Source: Pseudomonadota bacterium (lineage in GTDB: Bacteria > Pseudomonadota > Gammaproteobacteria > Steroidobacterales > Steroidobacteraceae). Taken from it: DNA of 64,000 bases. Location: assembly GCA_018241505.1 (NCBI GenBank), contig JAFEDS010000032.1:32010-96009 (forward strand). Reading direction: 5' to 3'. Position 1 is the stretch's first letter. Each line of letters starts with the position of its first letter. Shown piece after piece: positions 43,301 through 50,447 of this stretch. The notes under the pieces are model-generated. The model saw only the letters and a list, made by a program, of their open reading frames with translations. It was not told where the DNA came from and made no database searches. The position numbers and the translations under genes are program-made.

Positions 43301-46253
43301 GGTGCATGACCGTTCGTACACGGGACAAGCCCTGGCGGCGTATGAAAAGGCGCTGGGTGAAGATATTGCGGCCGGCACGGCGCTGAATGCTGCGATTTCC
43401 AGCGGCGTCTCCGGCGGCGCAGGCGCGCGCGCGGACACCCGAGTCGCGGAACCGCGTGCACACTACGGAAATGGCGTAGATCGAAATGCCATCGTCATCC
43501 ACAACGCTCGCGAACACAACCTCAAGAGCGTCGACGTCCAAATCCCGCGCGACAAGTTCACAGTGGTCACTGGAGTGTCGGGCTCAGGCAAATCCACACT
43601 CGCCTTCGACATCCTGTTCAACGAAGGACAGCGTCGCTATCTCGAGTCTCTGAACGCGTACGCGCGACAGTTTGTTCAACCGGCTGCCCGCCCCGACGTG
43701 GATGCCATTTTCGGCATTCCGCCGACTGTGGCCATCGAGCAGCGCACTAGCCGCGGCGGCCGTAAGAGTACGGTGGCCACGCTGACGGAGATCTATCATT
43801 TCCTGCGCCTGCTGTACGTCAAACTCGGTACGCAACATTGTCCCGACTGCAACGTAGCGATTGAGCCGCAGAGCTCGGCTTCTATTGCCGCGCGCCTGCT
43901 GCGTGACTATAAGGGGCAAACCATCTCCCTCCTGGCGCCTCTCGTCGTTGCCCGCAAGGGTTACTACACTGACCTGGCCAAGTGGGCTGCCAAGAAGGGC
44001 TTCAAGGTCTTGCGCGTCGATGGAGCCAACCTTTCGACTTCGAAATGGCCCCGGTTGTCGCGCTTCAAGGAGCACACCATCGAGCTGCCGGTTGCGCAGG
44101 TCGATGTGGATGCGAAGCACGACACGCAGTTGCACCAGGCGTTGTCGCGCGCTCTGGATTTCGGCAAAGGGCTCGTACACGTGCTCGGACCGAAGTCCGA
44201 CAAAGTCGTGGTGTTTTCCACCAAGCGGGCCTGCCCGTCCTGCGGAAAGAGCTTTGCGGAGCTCGATCCCCGCCTGTTCTCCTTCAACTCCAAGCACGGC
44301 TGGTGCGACAGTTGCTTTGGCACCGGCGTGGAAATGACCGGGTTCGATGAGGAGCAAAGCGGCGAAGAGATCTGGTGGAACGAGTGGTATGAGCATGAGC
44401 CCACGCCCTGTACGGCATGCGAAGGGCAGCGGCTCAATCCCATTGCGCTCAATGTTCGATTCCGGGATCGGTCGGTGGCTTCGCTGGCCAGCGGCTCCGT
44501 GGAACGGACGAGTGAGTTTTTCTCGAAGCTGAAGCTGACGCCGCGTGAGACCCAGATCGGACGTGACTTGCTCGCGGAGATCCGGGCACGCCTGCAGTTT
44601 CTGGAACGAGTTGGTCTGGGATACCTGCAGTTGGATCGCTCGGCGCCCACGCTTTCGGGCGGCGAAGCCCAGCGAATCCGCCTCGCCGCGCAGTTGGGCT
44701 CCAACCTCCAGGGTGTCTGCTACGTGCTGGACGAGCCCACCATCGGCCTGCATCCGCGTGATAACGAGGTCTTGCTCGGTGCGCTCACTCAGTTGTCCGG
44801 GCAGCGAAATACACTGGTAGTGGTCGAGCACGACGAAGACACCATCCGGCGCGCCGACTATGTCCTGGATCTCGGCCCGCAGGCGGGTGTTCGCGGCGGT
44901 GAGGTCGTTGGCGCGGGGACAGTCGATGACCTGATTCGTAACACGCGGTCGACGACTGGCAAATTCCTGCGCGAGCCGCTGCAGCATCCGGCGCAGCCGC
45001 TGCGCGCTGTTGATGGCGAGACCCGGCAACTCAAGTTGGAGAAGGTTCAGTTACACAATGTCACCAAAACCGATGTCGCCATTCCCTTGGGGCGGCTCGT
45101 GGTTGTGACGGGCGTGTCCGGCTCGGGCAAGTCGACAGTGGCGCGGGATGTCCTCTATACCAACCTGCGGCGACTGCTCATTGATACCAACGGCAACGGC
45201 TCGCGGCAGAAGAAGGCCAGCACCAAGTCACGGGATCTGATTGGTTGCAGCGCCATTCGCGGCATCGAACACGTGGACCGGGTCCTCGAAGTCGACCAGA
45301 CACCGATCGGCAAGACACCCCGTTCCTGCCCCGCTACCTACATTGGCTTCTGGGATGACATCCGGCGCATCTTCGAGGGCACCACGGAAGCTCGCATTCG
45401 GGGATACACCTCGAGCCGGTTCTCGTTTAATACTGCCGGTGGTCGGTGCGATGCGTGCGAAGGACAGGGCGTCAAGACGATTGAGATGAACTTCCTGCCG
45501 GACGTCAAGGTGCTGTGTGACGTTTGTGGAGGGCGGCGCTTCAACTCGGAGACCATGTCAGTCCTGTGGCGCGAGAAAAGCATCGGTGATGTGTTGGCCA
45601 TGAGCGTCGATGATGCCGTGGAATTCTTCCAGGCCCATCAGAAGGTTCTTCATCCATTGAAGCTGCTTCAGGACGTGGGATTAGGCTATCTGACCCTGGG
45701 TCAGCAGAGCCCCACTCTGTCCGGTGGTGAAGCTCAGCGCATCAAGCTGGTGGCGGAGCTGTCCAAGGTTCGCGATAACGTTCGCGCCGGCCCCAGGCAG
45801 AAGCCGAAACACACGCTCTACGTGCTCGACGAGCCGACTGTTGGCCTTCACATGGCAGACGTCGAGAAGCTCATTCACGTACTCCACCGGCTGGTCGACG
45901 CGGGCAATACCGCAGTCGTTGTCGAGCACAACCTCGATGTCATGGCCGAAGCCGATTGGATCTTGGACATGGGACCGGAGGCAGGTGAAGGCGGTGGCCA
46001 AGTGGTTGCCCAGGGCACGCCGGCGCAGATTGTGAAGCGCAAGAAAGAGTCGCATACGGGGCGCGTGCTGGAGCCGTTCCTGCGCGAGCGGACCTCGGCG
46101 GCGGCGGGGGCTTCATCAGGCGCTTCAAAGGTGGCGGCTCGGTTGACAGGGCCGGCGGCCAGCACGCAATCCGAAGCAGCCGCATCCAGCCGCAGCGGGC
46201 GGGCAACTGCCTCGGCGGCCGGGCGACGCGCCCACGCCAAGCGGAAGGGGTAA
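40344..46253 (+). CDS. Double-length UvrA-like excinuclease ABC subunit A (tandem UvrA)
   Basis: At 1969 aa this is about twice the usual 940-aa UvrA and contains four ABC ATPase cores instead of two. Walker A GVSGSGKS(S/T) occurs at residues 36, 690, 1077 and 1590; the LSGGE signatures are at 525, 884, 1437 and 1792. CxxC zinc-finger pairs recur in both halves ([52 protein letters not shown]). The two halves (1 to about 1050 and 1055-1969) each look like a whole UvrA. The tail after 1930 is alanine/serine-rich. UvrA scans DNA for lesions with UvrB; such giant paralogs are known in some proteobacteria and their role is unclear. Confidence 0.93.
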   Translation: MTDASRDAILLRGARQNNLKNLDLDIPLNELVVVTGVSGSGKSSLVFDTLYAEGQRRYVETFSPYARQFLDRMDKPQVDGIAGIPPAIAIDQTNPVRTSRSTVGTMTELNDHLKLIFARAASLYCQCCGKPVRRDTSESIYNDLTARASEAGNPRLLVTFPVPVPSNFTEAEVRGLLEKQGYTRFFGEPTVAATAAPEVKAKKRGKKPVAPVTIVTLCVIQDRFRIGATDRGRVLESLEAALRVGQGRVNVQVVDDSDPPKALQTWRYSNQLHCAECDLSYREPNPSLFSFNSPIGACESCRGFGRTIGIDYGLVIPDESKSLRGGAIKPWQTKSYKECQDDLIKFAKKRGVPIDTPWRELGAERRKWVIEGEGDWNKGVWYGAKRFFAWLETKSYKMHVRVLLSRYRSYTPCETCDGARLKTDALLWRLGDRGLADSALGNTPRFKPTGVQWSDETLNTLPGLTIHDVMLLPVDRAVKFFSELELPKPLDEATDLLLSEIRGRFSYLSDVGLGYLTLDRQSRTLSGGEVQRINLTTALGTSLVNTLFVLDEPSIGLHPRDMQRVISVMKKLRDAGNSLIVVEHDPQIMLEADRILDIGPGAGERGGNIVFFGTPKEIRASGASLTGEYLSGRKKVGVKAKAAKVGPATTGEVVAEAVSNRWLELHGVSEHNLKNIDVRIPLKRLVCVTGVSGSGKSTLVEDVLYPALLKYRGKPTEAPGQFSGLKGAELVDDIVMVDQSAIGRTTRSNPASYVGAFDAIRSIFASEPAAQERKYTAGTFSFNSGNGRCPTCSGNGFEHVEMQFLSDVYLRCPDCNGRRYRDEVLDIKREGANGLRASIAEVLDMTVTEGLVFFADSKEVAARLAPLADVGLEYVKLGQPVPTLSGGEAQRLKLAGHLAEAGTVLSSTTHRGKLFLFDEPTTGLHFEDVSKLLRAFRKLLAAGHSLLVIEHNLDIIRASDWIIDLGPEGGDGGGQIVCTGTPTQVAVHDRSYTGQALAAYEKALGEDIAAGTALNAAISSGVSGGAGARADTRVAEPRAHYGNGVDRNAIVIHNAREHNLKSVDVQIPRDKFTVVTGVSGSGKSTLAFDILFNEGQRRYLESLNAYARQFVQPAARPDVDAIFGIPPTVAIEQRTSRGGRKSTVATLTEIYHFLRLLYVKLGTQHCPDCNVAIEPQSSASIAARLLRDYKGQTISLLAPLVVARKGYYTDLAKWAAKKGFKVLRVDGANLSTSKWPRLSRFKEHTIELPVAQVDVDAKHDTQLHQALSRALDFGKGLVHVLGPKSDKVVVFSTKRACPSCGKSFAELDPRLFSFNSKHGWCDSCFGTGVEMTGFDEEQSGEEIWWNEWYEHEPTPCTACEGQRLNPIALNVRFRDRSVASLASGSVERTSEFFSKLKLTPRETQIGRDLLAEIRARLQFLERVGLGYLQLDRSAPTLSGGEAQRIRLAAQLGSNLQGVCYVLDEPTIGLHPRDNEVLLGALTQLSGQRNTLVVVEHDEDTIRRADYVLDLGPQAGVRGGEVVGAGTVDDLIRNTRSTTGKFLREPLQHPAQPLRAVDGETRQLKLEKVQLHNVTKTDVAIPLGRLVVVTGVSGSGKSTVARDVLYTNLRRLLIDTNGNGSRQKKASTKSRDLIGCSAIRGIEHVDRVLEVDQTPIGKTPRSCPATYIGFWDDIRRIFEGTTEARIRGYTSSRFSFNTAGGRCDACEGQGVKTIEMNFLPDVKVLCDVCGGRRFNSETMSVLWREKSIGDVLAMSVDDAVEFFQAHQKVLHPLKLLQDVGLGYLTLGQQSPTLSGGEAQRIKLVAELSKVRDNVRAGPRQKPKHTLYVLDEPTVGLHMADVEKLIHVLHRLVDAGNTAVVVEHNLDVMAEADWILDMGPEAGEGGGQVVAQGTPAQIVKRKKESHTGRVLEPFLRERTSAAAGASSGASKVAARLTGPAASTQSEAAASSRSGRATASAAGRRAHAKRKG

Positions 46254-46262
46254 ACTGGCGCC

Positions 46263-46565
46263 GTGAGCCACAATCTTTCCTGCTGGAAGTGCGGTACCTC
46301 GCTGGCGCAACTAAGTCTGCCGCTGCGGCGGTTGGACGAGTGCCCGAAGTGCCGTGCCGAGCTGCACGTCTGCAAACTGTGCGTCGACTACGACACGCGG
46401 GTTGCAAAGCATTGCCGCGAACCGACGGCTGAGGAAGTGAACGACAAGACGCGGGCCAACTTCTGTGACTTCTTCAAGCCGCGTGAGGGCGCCTATACGG
46501 CGCCCAACACAGGCGAGGTAGACAAAGCCCGGTCTGAGCTGGAGAAGCTTTTCGGCAAAAAGTAG
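46263..46565 (+). CDS. Small zinc-ribbon-like protein of unknown function
   Basis: This 100-aa protein begins at a GTG ten bases past the uvrA stop. Two CxxC pairs, C7/C10 (CWKCG) and C27/C30 (CPKC), form an apparent zinc ribbon and CKLC adds another; later come HC and FC. A highly charged C-terminal helix follows (ARSELEKLFGKK). The spacing means it is very likely co-transcribed with the long uvrA. It is cytoplasmic; a role as a DNA-repair accessory or metal-binding protein is only suggested by position. Confidence 0.75.
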   Translation: MSHNLSCWKCGTSLAQLSLPLRRLDECPKCRAELHVCKLCVDYDTRVAKHCREPTAEEVNDKTRANFCDFFKPREGAYTAPNTGEVDKARSELEKLFGKK

Positions 46566-46587
46566 CCGTCAACCTCACTTGTGGGCG

Positions 46588-46881
46588 TCACGTTGCGTTT
46601 TGGAGGGTATGCCGACGTGTCAAGAAATACAGAGCCTGCAGGTCGTCCTCGAATGCAGCATTCCAACTCGATCCATGGCCTGCCTGATAGCGCCTGGCTT
46701 TCGCTGACGGGACGTGGACAACGATCACTTCGCGCTGAGCGGGCCTCAGAGGGCCTGCTGGAAGGTCCGGTTCCTCTGCATTGACAAGAAACTCATCAGG
46801 ACTCTTCCGCCATCGCACGCACGATGATCGGAAGTCCTCTTGTTCGTCCTCCGGAAATAAATTGAATGCGATTGTACGCAT
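46588..46881 (-). CDS. Hypothetical protein, 97 aa
   Basis: I do not recognise this small acidic-then-basic protein. It reads as real (MRTIAFNLFPEDEQEDF at the start, VIVVHVPSAKARRYQAGHG in the middle, FEDDLQALYFL near the end), starts at an ATG and lies 36 bp downstream of the nuclease-like gene on the same strand, so it could be its partner. No strong ribosome-binding site is seen. It belongs to the accessory patch next to an integrase remnant. Confidence 0.5.
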   Translation of the reverse strand: MRTIAFNLFPEDEQEDFRSSCVRWRKSPDEFLVNAEEPDLPAGPLRPAQREVIVVHVPSAKARRYQAGHGSSWNAAFEDDLQALYFLTRRHTLQNAT

Positions 46882-46917
46882 ATAGCTTCACCCGTTCAGA
46901 TAGACATCGGGAGAACC

Positions 46918-47718
46918 TCACAGGGTTCTGCACCAGCTCAAAATCCTGTCCTTGAACTCGTCGCTCGTCTGGGTCCTGATGAAATTGTCCAAGTCCGCAG
47001 GATCTGGATCGTTACGGCTGGGCTCGACCTCAAAATCCCATGTCTCGTAGTCACTCACTTCTGCGACGACGATAAAACCGACTCCATGCTCGTCTGCGTC
47101 GCCACACAGACGGTCCAATAGGGATTTTAGCACGGCGCGCTCAGATTCCGGAACATAGGCAAGGACATACGAGTAGTGCGCTGCTCGCCGGTGAGCCAGG
47201 GCTTCGTATACCGCAGTTACATCCAAACCATCAGAAGTCTTGACTTCGAACGTGTTCAATTCAACCTGTTTACCGGGCACAAATTTGTAGGTGTTACAGC
47301 TTGCAAGAGTGACATCGGGGCGCGTCCACTTCCCTCCTGTATCCCGCCGTCCCTGCTGCGCTGTGCAATCGATGACGAAATCCTGAATCTGGTGATCTGG
47401 AACCCAATGCGTGCGGATTGTGGTGACAATCGGATCGTAAAGATCCTTCTCAGCAACTCGCGGTACGATGCTTTCCAATCGCTCCGCATCTGAAGGCGCG
47501 AGCGGAACAACCCGCAAAACGCTGCCACCCCTGCCGCGACCAGTTACGACGGCACCCGCCTGCAGCAGCCGATTACGAATGTACCAATAGCGATCCTCGT
47601 CCCACCCAAGTTTGTTGCGCAGCGCGCCGTTGCCGATGGGACCCTGCGAGGGCATGGCAACAATCAACTGCTGCTCCAACTCAGAGACATCCTCGTCAGT
47701 CAGCACCCCTTCAACCAT
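46918..47718 (-). CDS. Winged-helix / PD-(D/E)XK nuclease-like protein
   Basis: The 266-aa protein from ATG 47718 (GGGAG upstream) begins with a winged helix-turn-helix (ALRNKLGWDEDRYWYIRNRLLQAGAVV, wing GRGRGGSVLRV, about residues 30-75) and continues with a domain carrying an apparent PD-(D/E)XK core: RPDVTLAS supplies the Asp and ELNTFEVKTSDG the Glu-x-Lys. The C-terminus is acidic. This pairing suggests a DNA-recognising nuclease or restriction-type effector; catalysis is inferred. It has its own candidate promoter and sits beside a decayed integrase. I do not know a family name with certainty. Confidence 0.65.
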   Translation of the reverse strand: MVEGVLTDEDVSELEQQLIVAMPSQGPIGNGALRNKLGWDEDRYWYIRNRLLQAGAVVTGRGRGGSVLRVVPLAPSDAERLESIVPRVAEKDLYDPIVTTIRTHWVPDHQIQDFVIDCTAQQGRRDTGGKWTRPDVTLASCNTYKFVPGKQVELNTFEVKTSDGLDVTAVYEALAHRRAAHYSYVLAYVPESERAVLKSLLDRLCGDADEHGVGFIVVAEVSDYETWDFEVEPSRNDPDPADLDNFIRTQTSDEFKDRILSWCRTL

Positions 47719-47778
47719 AGATATACATGCTCCCAGCAAGCGGGCCAAGAGTTACATCAACCCAGCCTATTCTAACAT

Positions 47779-47807
47779 TCTATAGGCGACCAGGCTCTGG
47801 CGTTCAA
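47779..47807 (-). promoter_or_regulatory. Candidate sigma-70 promoter of the nuclease-like gene
   Basis: On the minus strand TTGAAC (47802-47807), 17 bases, TATAGA (47779-47784), followed by an AT-rich stretch, gives a start near 47772 and a 54-base leader to the ATG at 47718. Four of six matches in each box with ideal spacing. Confidence 0.4.
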
Positions 47808-47834
47808 CGGTTCAAAGTCGACTCTGGTGAGGTC

Positions 47835-48025
47835 TCATTTCAACTCATTGGCCCCACCATCTGACGCATTGGGTTCGCTGTGCTGCTCGCGTGGGTGCAA
47901 GCGTCGATGCACAGCCTTGAGATCAATGATGGTCACACGCGTGTAGATCTGCGTGGTCTCACGGACGCATGCCTCAACATTCGACAACTACTGGATTGCG
48001 CGTCTGCCGCGCACTTACTCGAATA
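47835..48025 (-). pseudogene. Decayed C-terminal fragment of a tyrosine recombinase/integrase
   Basis: Reading the minus strand, the C-terminal tail TTQIYTRVTIIDLKAVHRRLHP, ending at a TGA (47835), matches the end of XerC/D-type and phage integrases, including the catalytic Tyr context TQIYT. Immediately upstream the expected LGHASVR block appears only in another frame (MLRHASVR), so at least one frameshift separates them, and stop codons interrupt the sequence where LLE...RAIQ would continue. Nothing of the N-terminal two thirds remains. It marks an old integration site adjacent to the nuclease-like gene. Confidence 0.65.
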
Positions 48026-48086
48026 CCGCGACCCTGCCCACCACAGTCGTCAGAGCGATCTGTGATTGATGGGGCGGTAGGGGGAC

Positions 48087-48113
48087 CGCCGGCGAGGCGC
48101 GCCCCCGCCGGCG
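48087..48113 (-). terminator. Hairpin after the SPOR-like gene
   Basis: An 8-bp GC stem (CGCCGGCG/CGCCGGCG) with an 11-base loop sits nine bases past the stop codon at 48122. There is no T-run, so termination may need Rho. Confidence 0.4.
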
Positions 48114-48121
48114 TATTCACA

Positions 48122-50017
48122 TCAGGGCTTGCGAACCCGCTCGCTCAACCGCTCGAGCAAGCGCCCAAACGGCGTGTTCTTCTGAACCTCAACACGCAGG
48201 TGGCGCACACCACTCTCATTCAGGGACTCGCCGTTGCCACCGTCCATCTCGAGCTCACCCGCGCCCAGGATTTCCAGTGTCTCTTCGAGAGTCTGAGGAC
48301 TGCGGGCCTCGCGTGCGCGCACGCGACCGCTGTTGGCTTGCGAGCCGCGGGAGGCCGAGCGAGGCGGTGTCGATTTCGCCGGTGCGGCCGCCTTCGTGGC
48401 AGCGGGCTTCGCCGTCAGGCGGGGGCGACCGTTCGCCGCCGATTGCTCGTCCGAGTCAATGAGCTTGAATTCGTCGACCGGCTCCTGGCGCGATTTCTTC
48501 GGAAACGGCAGGTCGGCCTTCTTCTCAACATCGGTCGCGCGGCCGCGCTCTTGCGGGCTCACAGGTACAACCGCCACTGACGTGAATTCGGAGCGCACGT
48601 AGTAAGCAACCTGCTTCGCGGAAATCGCGTCACTGAAGAAGCCGAGGCGCAGGCCGTACCACTTGCGGCCGTCGCGGCTGCCCTCGACCGTGTACAACGT
48701 GTAGGCGCTGAAGATCGCCAGCGGCGGAACCCTGTTCAACTCCACCGGTTGAACCGACCATTGCAATTGGACGGCAAACCACACAGGCGCGTTCTCGGAA
48801 ACCGCCTCCTTCAGGGCGCGACGCGTGCCGGTGTCATCTGGTTTCAACAGCGAAATCGCACCGGTTTCAACATCAACACCGCTAATCTCGCTGCCGTCGG
48901 CGCGGCGCGTCTCGAGGAACTTCAGGACCTGCGTGTCGCTGAAGTTGTTGTCATCGTGCGCGGCGTCCAAAGCGGCAAGCGCGGGCGCCGGCATCATGCG
49001 GGTCTGGCCCGTGGTCTCCGAGTCGTTGCTCGTCTCGTCCAGGGCCTTGAGGACCTCGCGGACGTTGGAATTGGGCAGCGCCGACTTCGCTTTCGTGTTC
49101 GGGCGTGCAGGCGCTGCGGATGCAGCGTCGGCGCGCCCTGCGGACTGGGAGGCTGGCTTTGACTGTTGGCCGGACACAGTGGGGGCCGCGGCCTTCACGG
49201 GCTGAGCGGAGCGAGACGCGGGGGTCGCCGCACGTGCCACAGCGGCCACTGGCGCCCGCATAGCGGCGGACGGACCAGAGGGCACCGAGGTAAGGGTAGC
49301 GGCTGAACGAGTCTGGGCGGGCGCGGTAGCGCGCGCAGCAGCAACAGGGGCAGCAGGAGCCGCCTTCGGGGTGTGCATCATCCCGATGACGCTCGGAGCT
49401 GAACCGGCCGGGCGGCCCGAAGACGTTGCCGGCTTCAACATCGCAGGCTGGCTGCGCACCGGAGCGGGCTTCGCCACCGGCACATTCTTCGGAATCTGAG
49501 CCGCGACGAGCGTTGGAGCGGCGCTCGCAGCGTGAATGGTCGGAACATTCAACGACGGCACATCAACAGGCGCTGATTGAGCAACCGGCAGTGTAGGCAC
49601 GTTAGGCGGCGGCACGGCCGATGGCTTCGCCGCGGTCATCGGCGGCGGTCCGGCAGCGTGTTGAGCCTGCGCGGCAGCGGCGGCTACCGCTCGCTCCCGC
49701 AGCTTCTTTCCCGGGGCTTCACCAGCCCACGCACCTGGATAGATGTCACGAACCGCAACCAGCCACTCCTCGGCTTCCGCCAATGTTGAGAAGTAGCCCA
49801 TGTGCAGCCGGAACCGCTCACGGCCTTCCTCGAAGCGGCGACTGACAAAGAAGCTGAAGCGCCTGAGCTCGGGTTGTTCAGGATTCGACAACGCCATGGG
49901 CGTCGTCGACGAAGTCAGGTTGAGTACGAACGGGCCCGCCGCTTCCGGCGGCTTTCCCGACTCAACTGCACTGTGGCGTGCTGTGCCGCCAGATGCAGAT
50001 TTGGGCGTTGATGTCAT
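48122..50017 (-). CDS. SPOR-like-domain, alanine/proline-rich protein under a c-di-GMP riboswitch
   Basis: The 631-aa protein is not membrane-anchored by any visible segment. Two related SPOR-like beta-alpha units appear, one near residues 50-105 (FVSRRFEEGRERFRLHMGYFSTLAEAEEW) and one near 410-495 (GRKWYGLRLGFFSDAISAKQVAYYV). The roughly 300 residues between them are alanine/proline/serine-rich and probably disordered, with a charged C-terminal tail. SPOR domains bind denuded peptidoglycan in the periplasm; without a signal peptide these may mediate something else. The ATG follows GGGGAAG. A c-di-GMP-I riboswitch and a CRP/Clp site lie upstream, so its expression should follow second-messenger levels. 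Confidence 0.8.
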   Translation of the reverse strand: MTSTPKSASGGTARHSAVESGKPPEAAGPFVLNLTSSTTPMALSNPEQPELRRFSFFVSRRFEEGRERFRLHMGYFSTLAEAEEWLVAVRDIYPGAWAGEAPGKKLRERAVAAAAAQAQHAAGPPPMTAAKPSAVPPPNVPTLPVAQSAPVDVPSLNVPTIHAASAAPTLVAAQIPKNVPVAKPAPVRSQPAMLKPATSSGRPAGSAPSVIGMMHTPKAAPAAPVAAARATAPAQTRSAATLTSVPSGPSAAMRAPVAAVARAATPASRSAQPVKAAAPTVSGQQSKPASQSAGRADAASAAPARPNTKAKSALPNSNVREVLKALDETSNDSETTGQTRMMPAPALAALDAAHDDNNFSDTQVLKFLETRRADGSEISGVDVETGAISLLKPDDTGTRRALKEAVSENAPVWFAVQLQWSVQPVELNRVPPLAIFSAYTLYTVEGSRDGRKWYGLRLGFFSDAISAKQVAYYVRSEFTSVAVVPVSPQERGRATDVEKKADLPFPKKSRQEPVDEFKLIDSDEQSAANGRPRLTAKPAATKAAAPAKSTPPRSASRGSQANSGRVRAREARSPQTLEETLEILGAGELEMDGGNGESLNESGVRHLRVEVQKNTPFGRLLERLSERVRKP

Positions 50018-50112
50018 AGAATCTTCCCCGGACCGATGCGTGAGCCGGCCACCTGAGAAAGGAAGAGTTTCCCGACAATCGGAGCGCGAGCGTCGCGCCC
50101 GTGGCGCGATCG

Positions 50113-50196
50113 TGGCAGCCCCGCCGTCATAGGAATACCTCCTTTAGACCGGTGGCTTTGCGTCCCCGTCTTTCGACGGGTTTGCCTTTGTCACTA
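50113..50196 (-). promoter_or_regulatory. c-di-GMP-I (GEMM) riboswitch aptamer
   Basis: The minus strand reads as the GEMM-I aptamer: the P2 arm GGCAAACCCGTCGAAAGACGG with its GAAA tetraloop, the core GGACGCAAAGCC joining P2 to P3, the tetraloop receptor as CTAAA opposite TATGA around a short hairpin, and the closing GGCGGGGCTGCC. The binding-core A and G positions of this family are retained. It ends about 95 bases before the ATG of the SPOR-like gene; the GC-rich hairpin in between may be its expression platform. Whether it is an on or off switch cannot be read. Confidence 0.92.
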
Positions 50197-50335
50197 CAGG
50201 CTGCAAGTGTCAAAGCGTCGCGAATGACAGTCAAGCGTTTATATTGTGCCCAGCCTCTCGAGCAGCGTTTGCACATGACAAAACGCCAGCATATGTTGAA
50301 TTGTCTGGTGATGGCGACGCTGGACCGTCCAACTG

Positions 50336-50355
50336 AATGTGACGCACATCACATT
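50336..50355. promoter_or_regulatory. CRP/Clp-type binding palindrome
   Basis: AATGTGA, six bases, TCACATT is a perfect TGTGA-N6-TCACA site. It lies between the GGDEF-EAL gene and the riboswitch leader, so it most likely controls the SPOR-like transcript. In xanthomonads the CRP homologue Clp binds this consensus and is inhibited by c-di-GMP. Confidence 0.65.
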
Positions 50356-50381
50356 CGTCATGGGCTGCGCCCAACTTTCCA

Positions 50382-50424
50382 GCCGGTCGAAACGACCGGC
50401 AACATGTAGCGGCGCTTCGCGCCG
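50382..50424 (-). terminator. Two tandem hairpins after the GGDEF-EAL gene
   Basis: Two perfect stems lie downstream of the stop at 50448: CGGCGC-TTC-GCGCCG (50410-50424) and an 8-bp stem GCCGGTCG-AAA-CGACCGGC (50382-50400). There is no T-run. They probably end or protect the GGDEF-EAL transcript and insulate the CRP/riboswitch promoter region. Confidence 0.55.
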
Positions 50425-50447
50425 GGGGCAGTGCCATCGGCAGGCTC

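Noticed and set aside
43584-45029. 481-codon minus-strand open frame opposite the long uvrA
   Set aside because: Fully antisense to highly conserved uvrA sequence; the translation is arginine/glutamine-rich with no domain. Typical shadow frame of GC-rich DNA.
47880-48065. 61-codon plus-strand open frame in the accessory gap
   Set aside because: The opposite strand carries recognisable integrase C-terminal sequence, so this frame is a shadow of the pseudogene.
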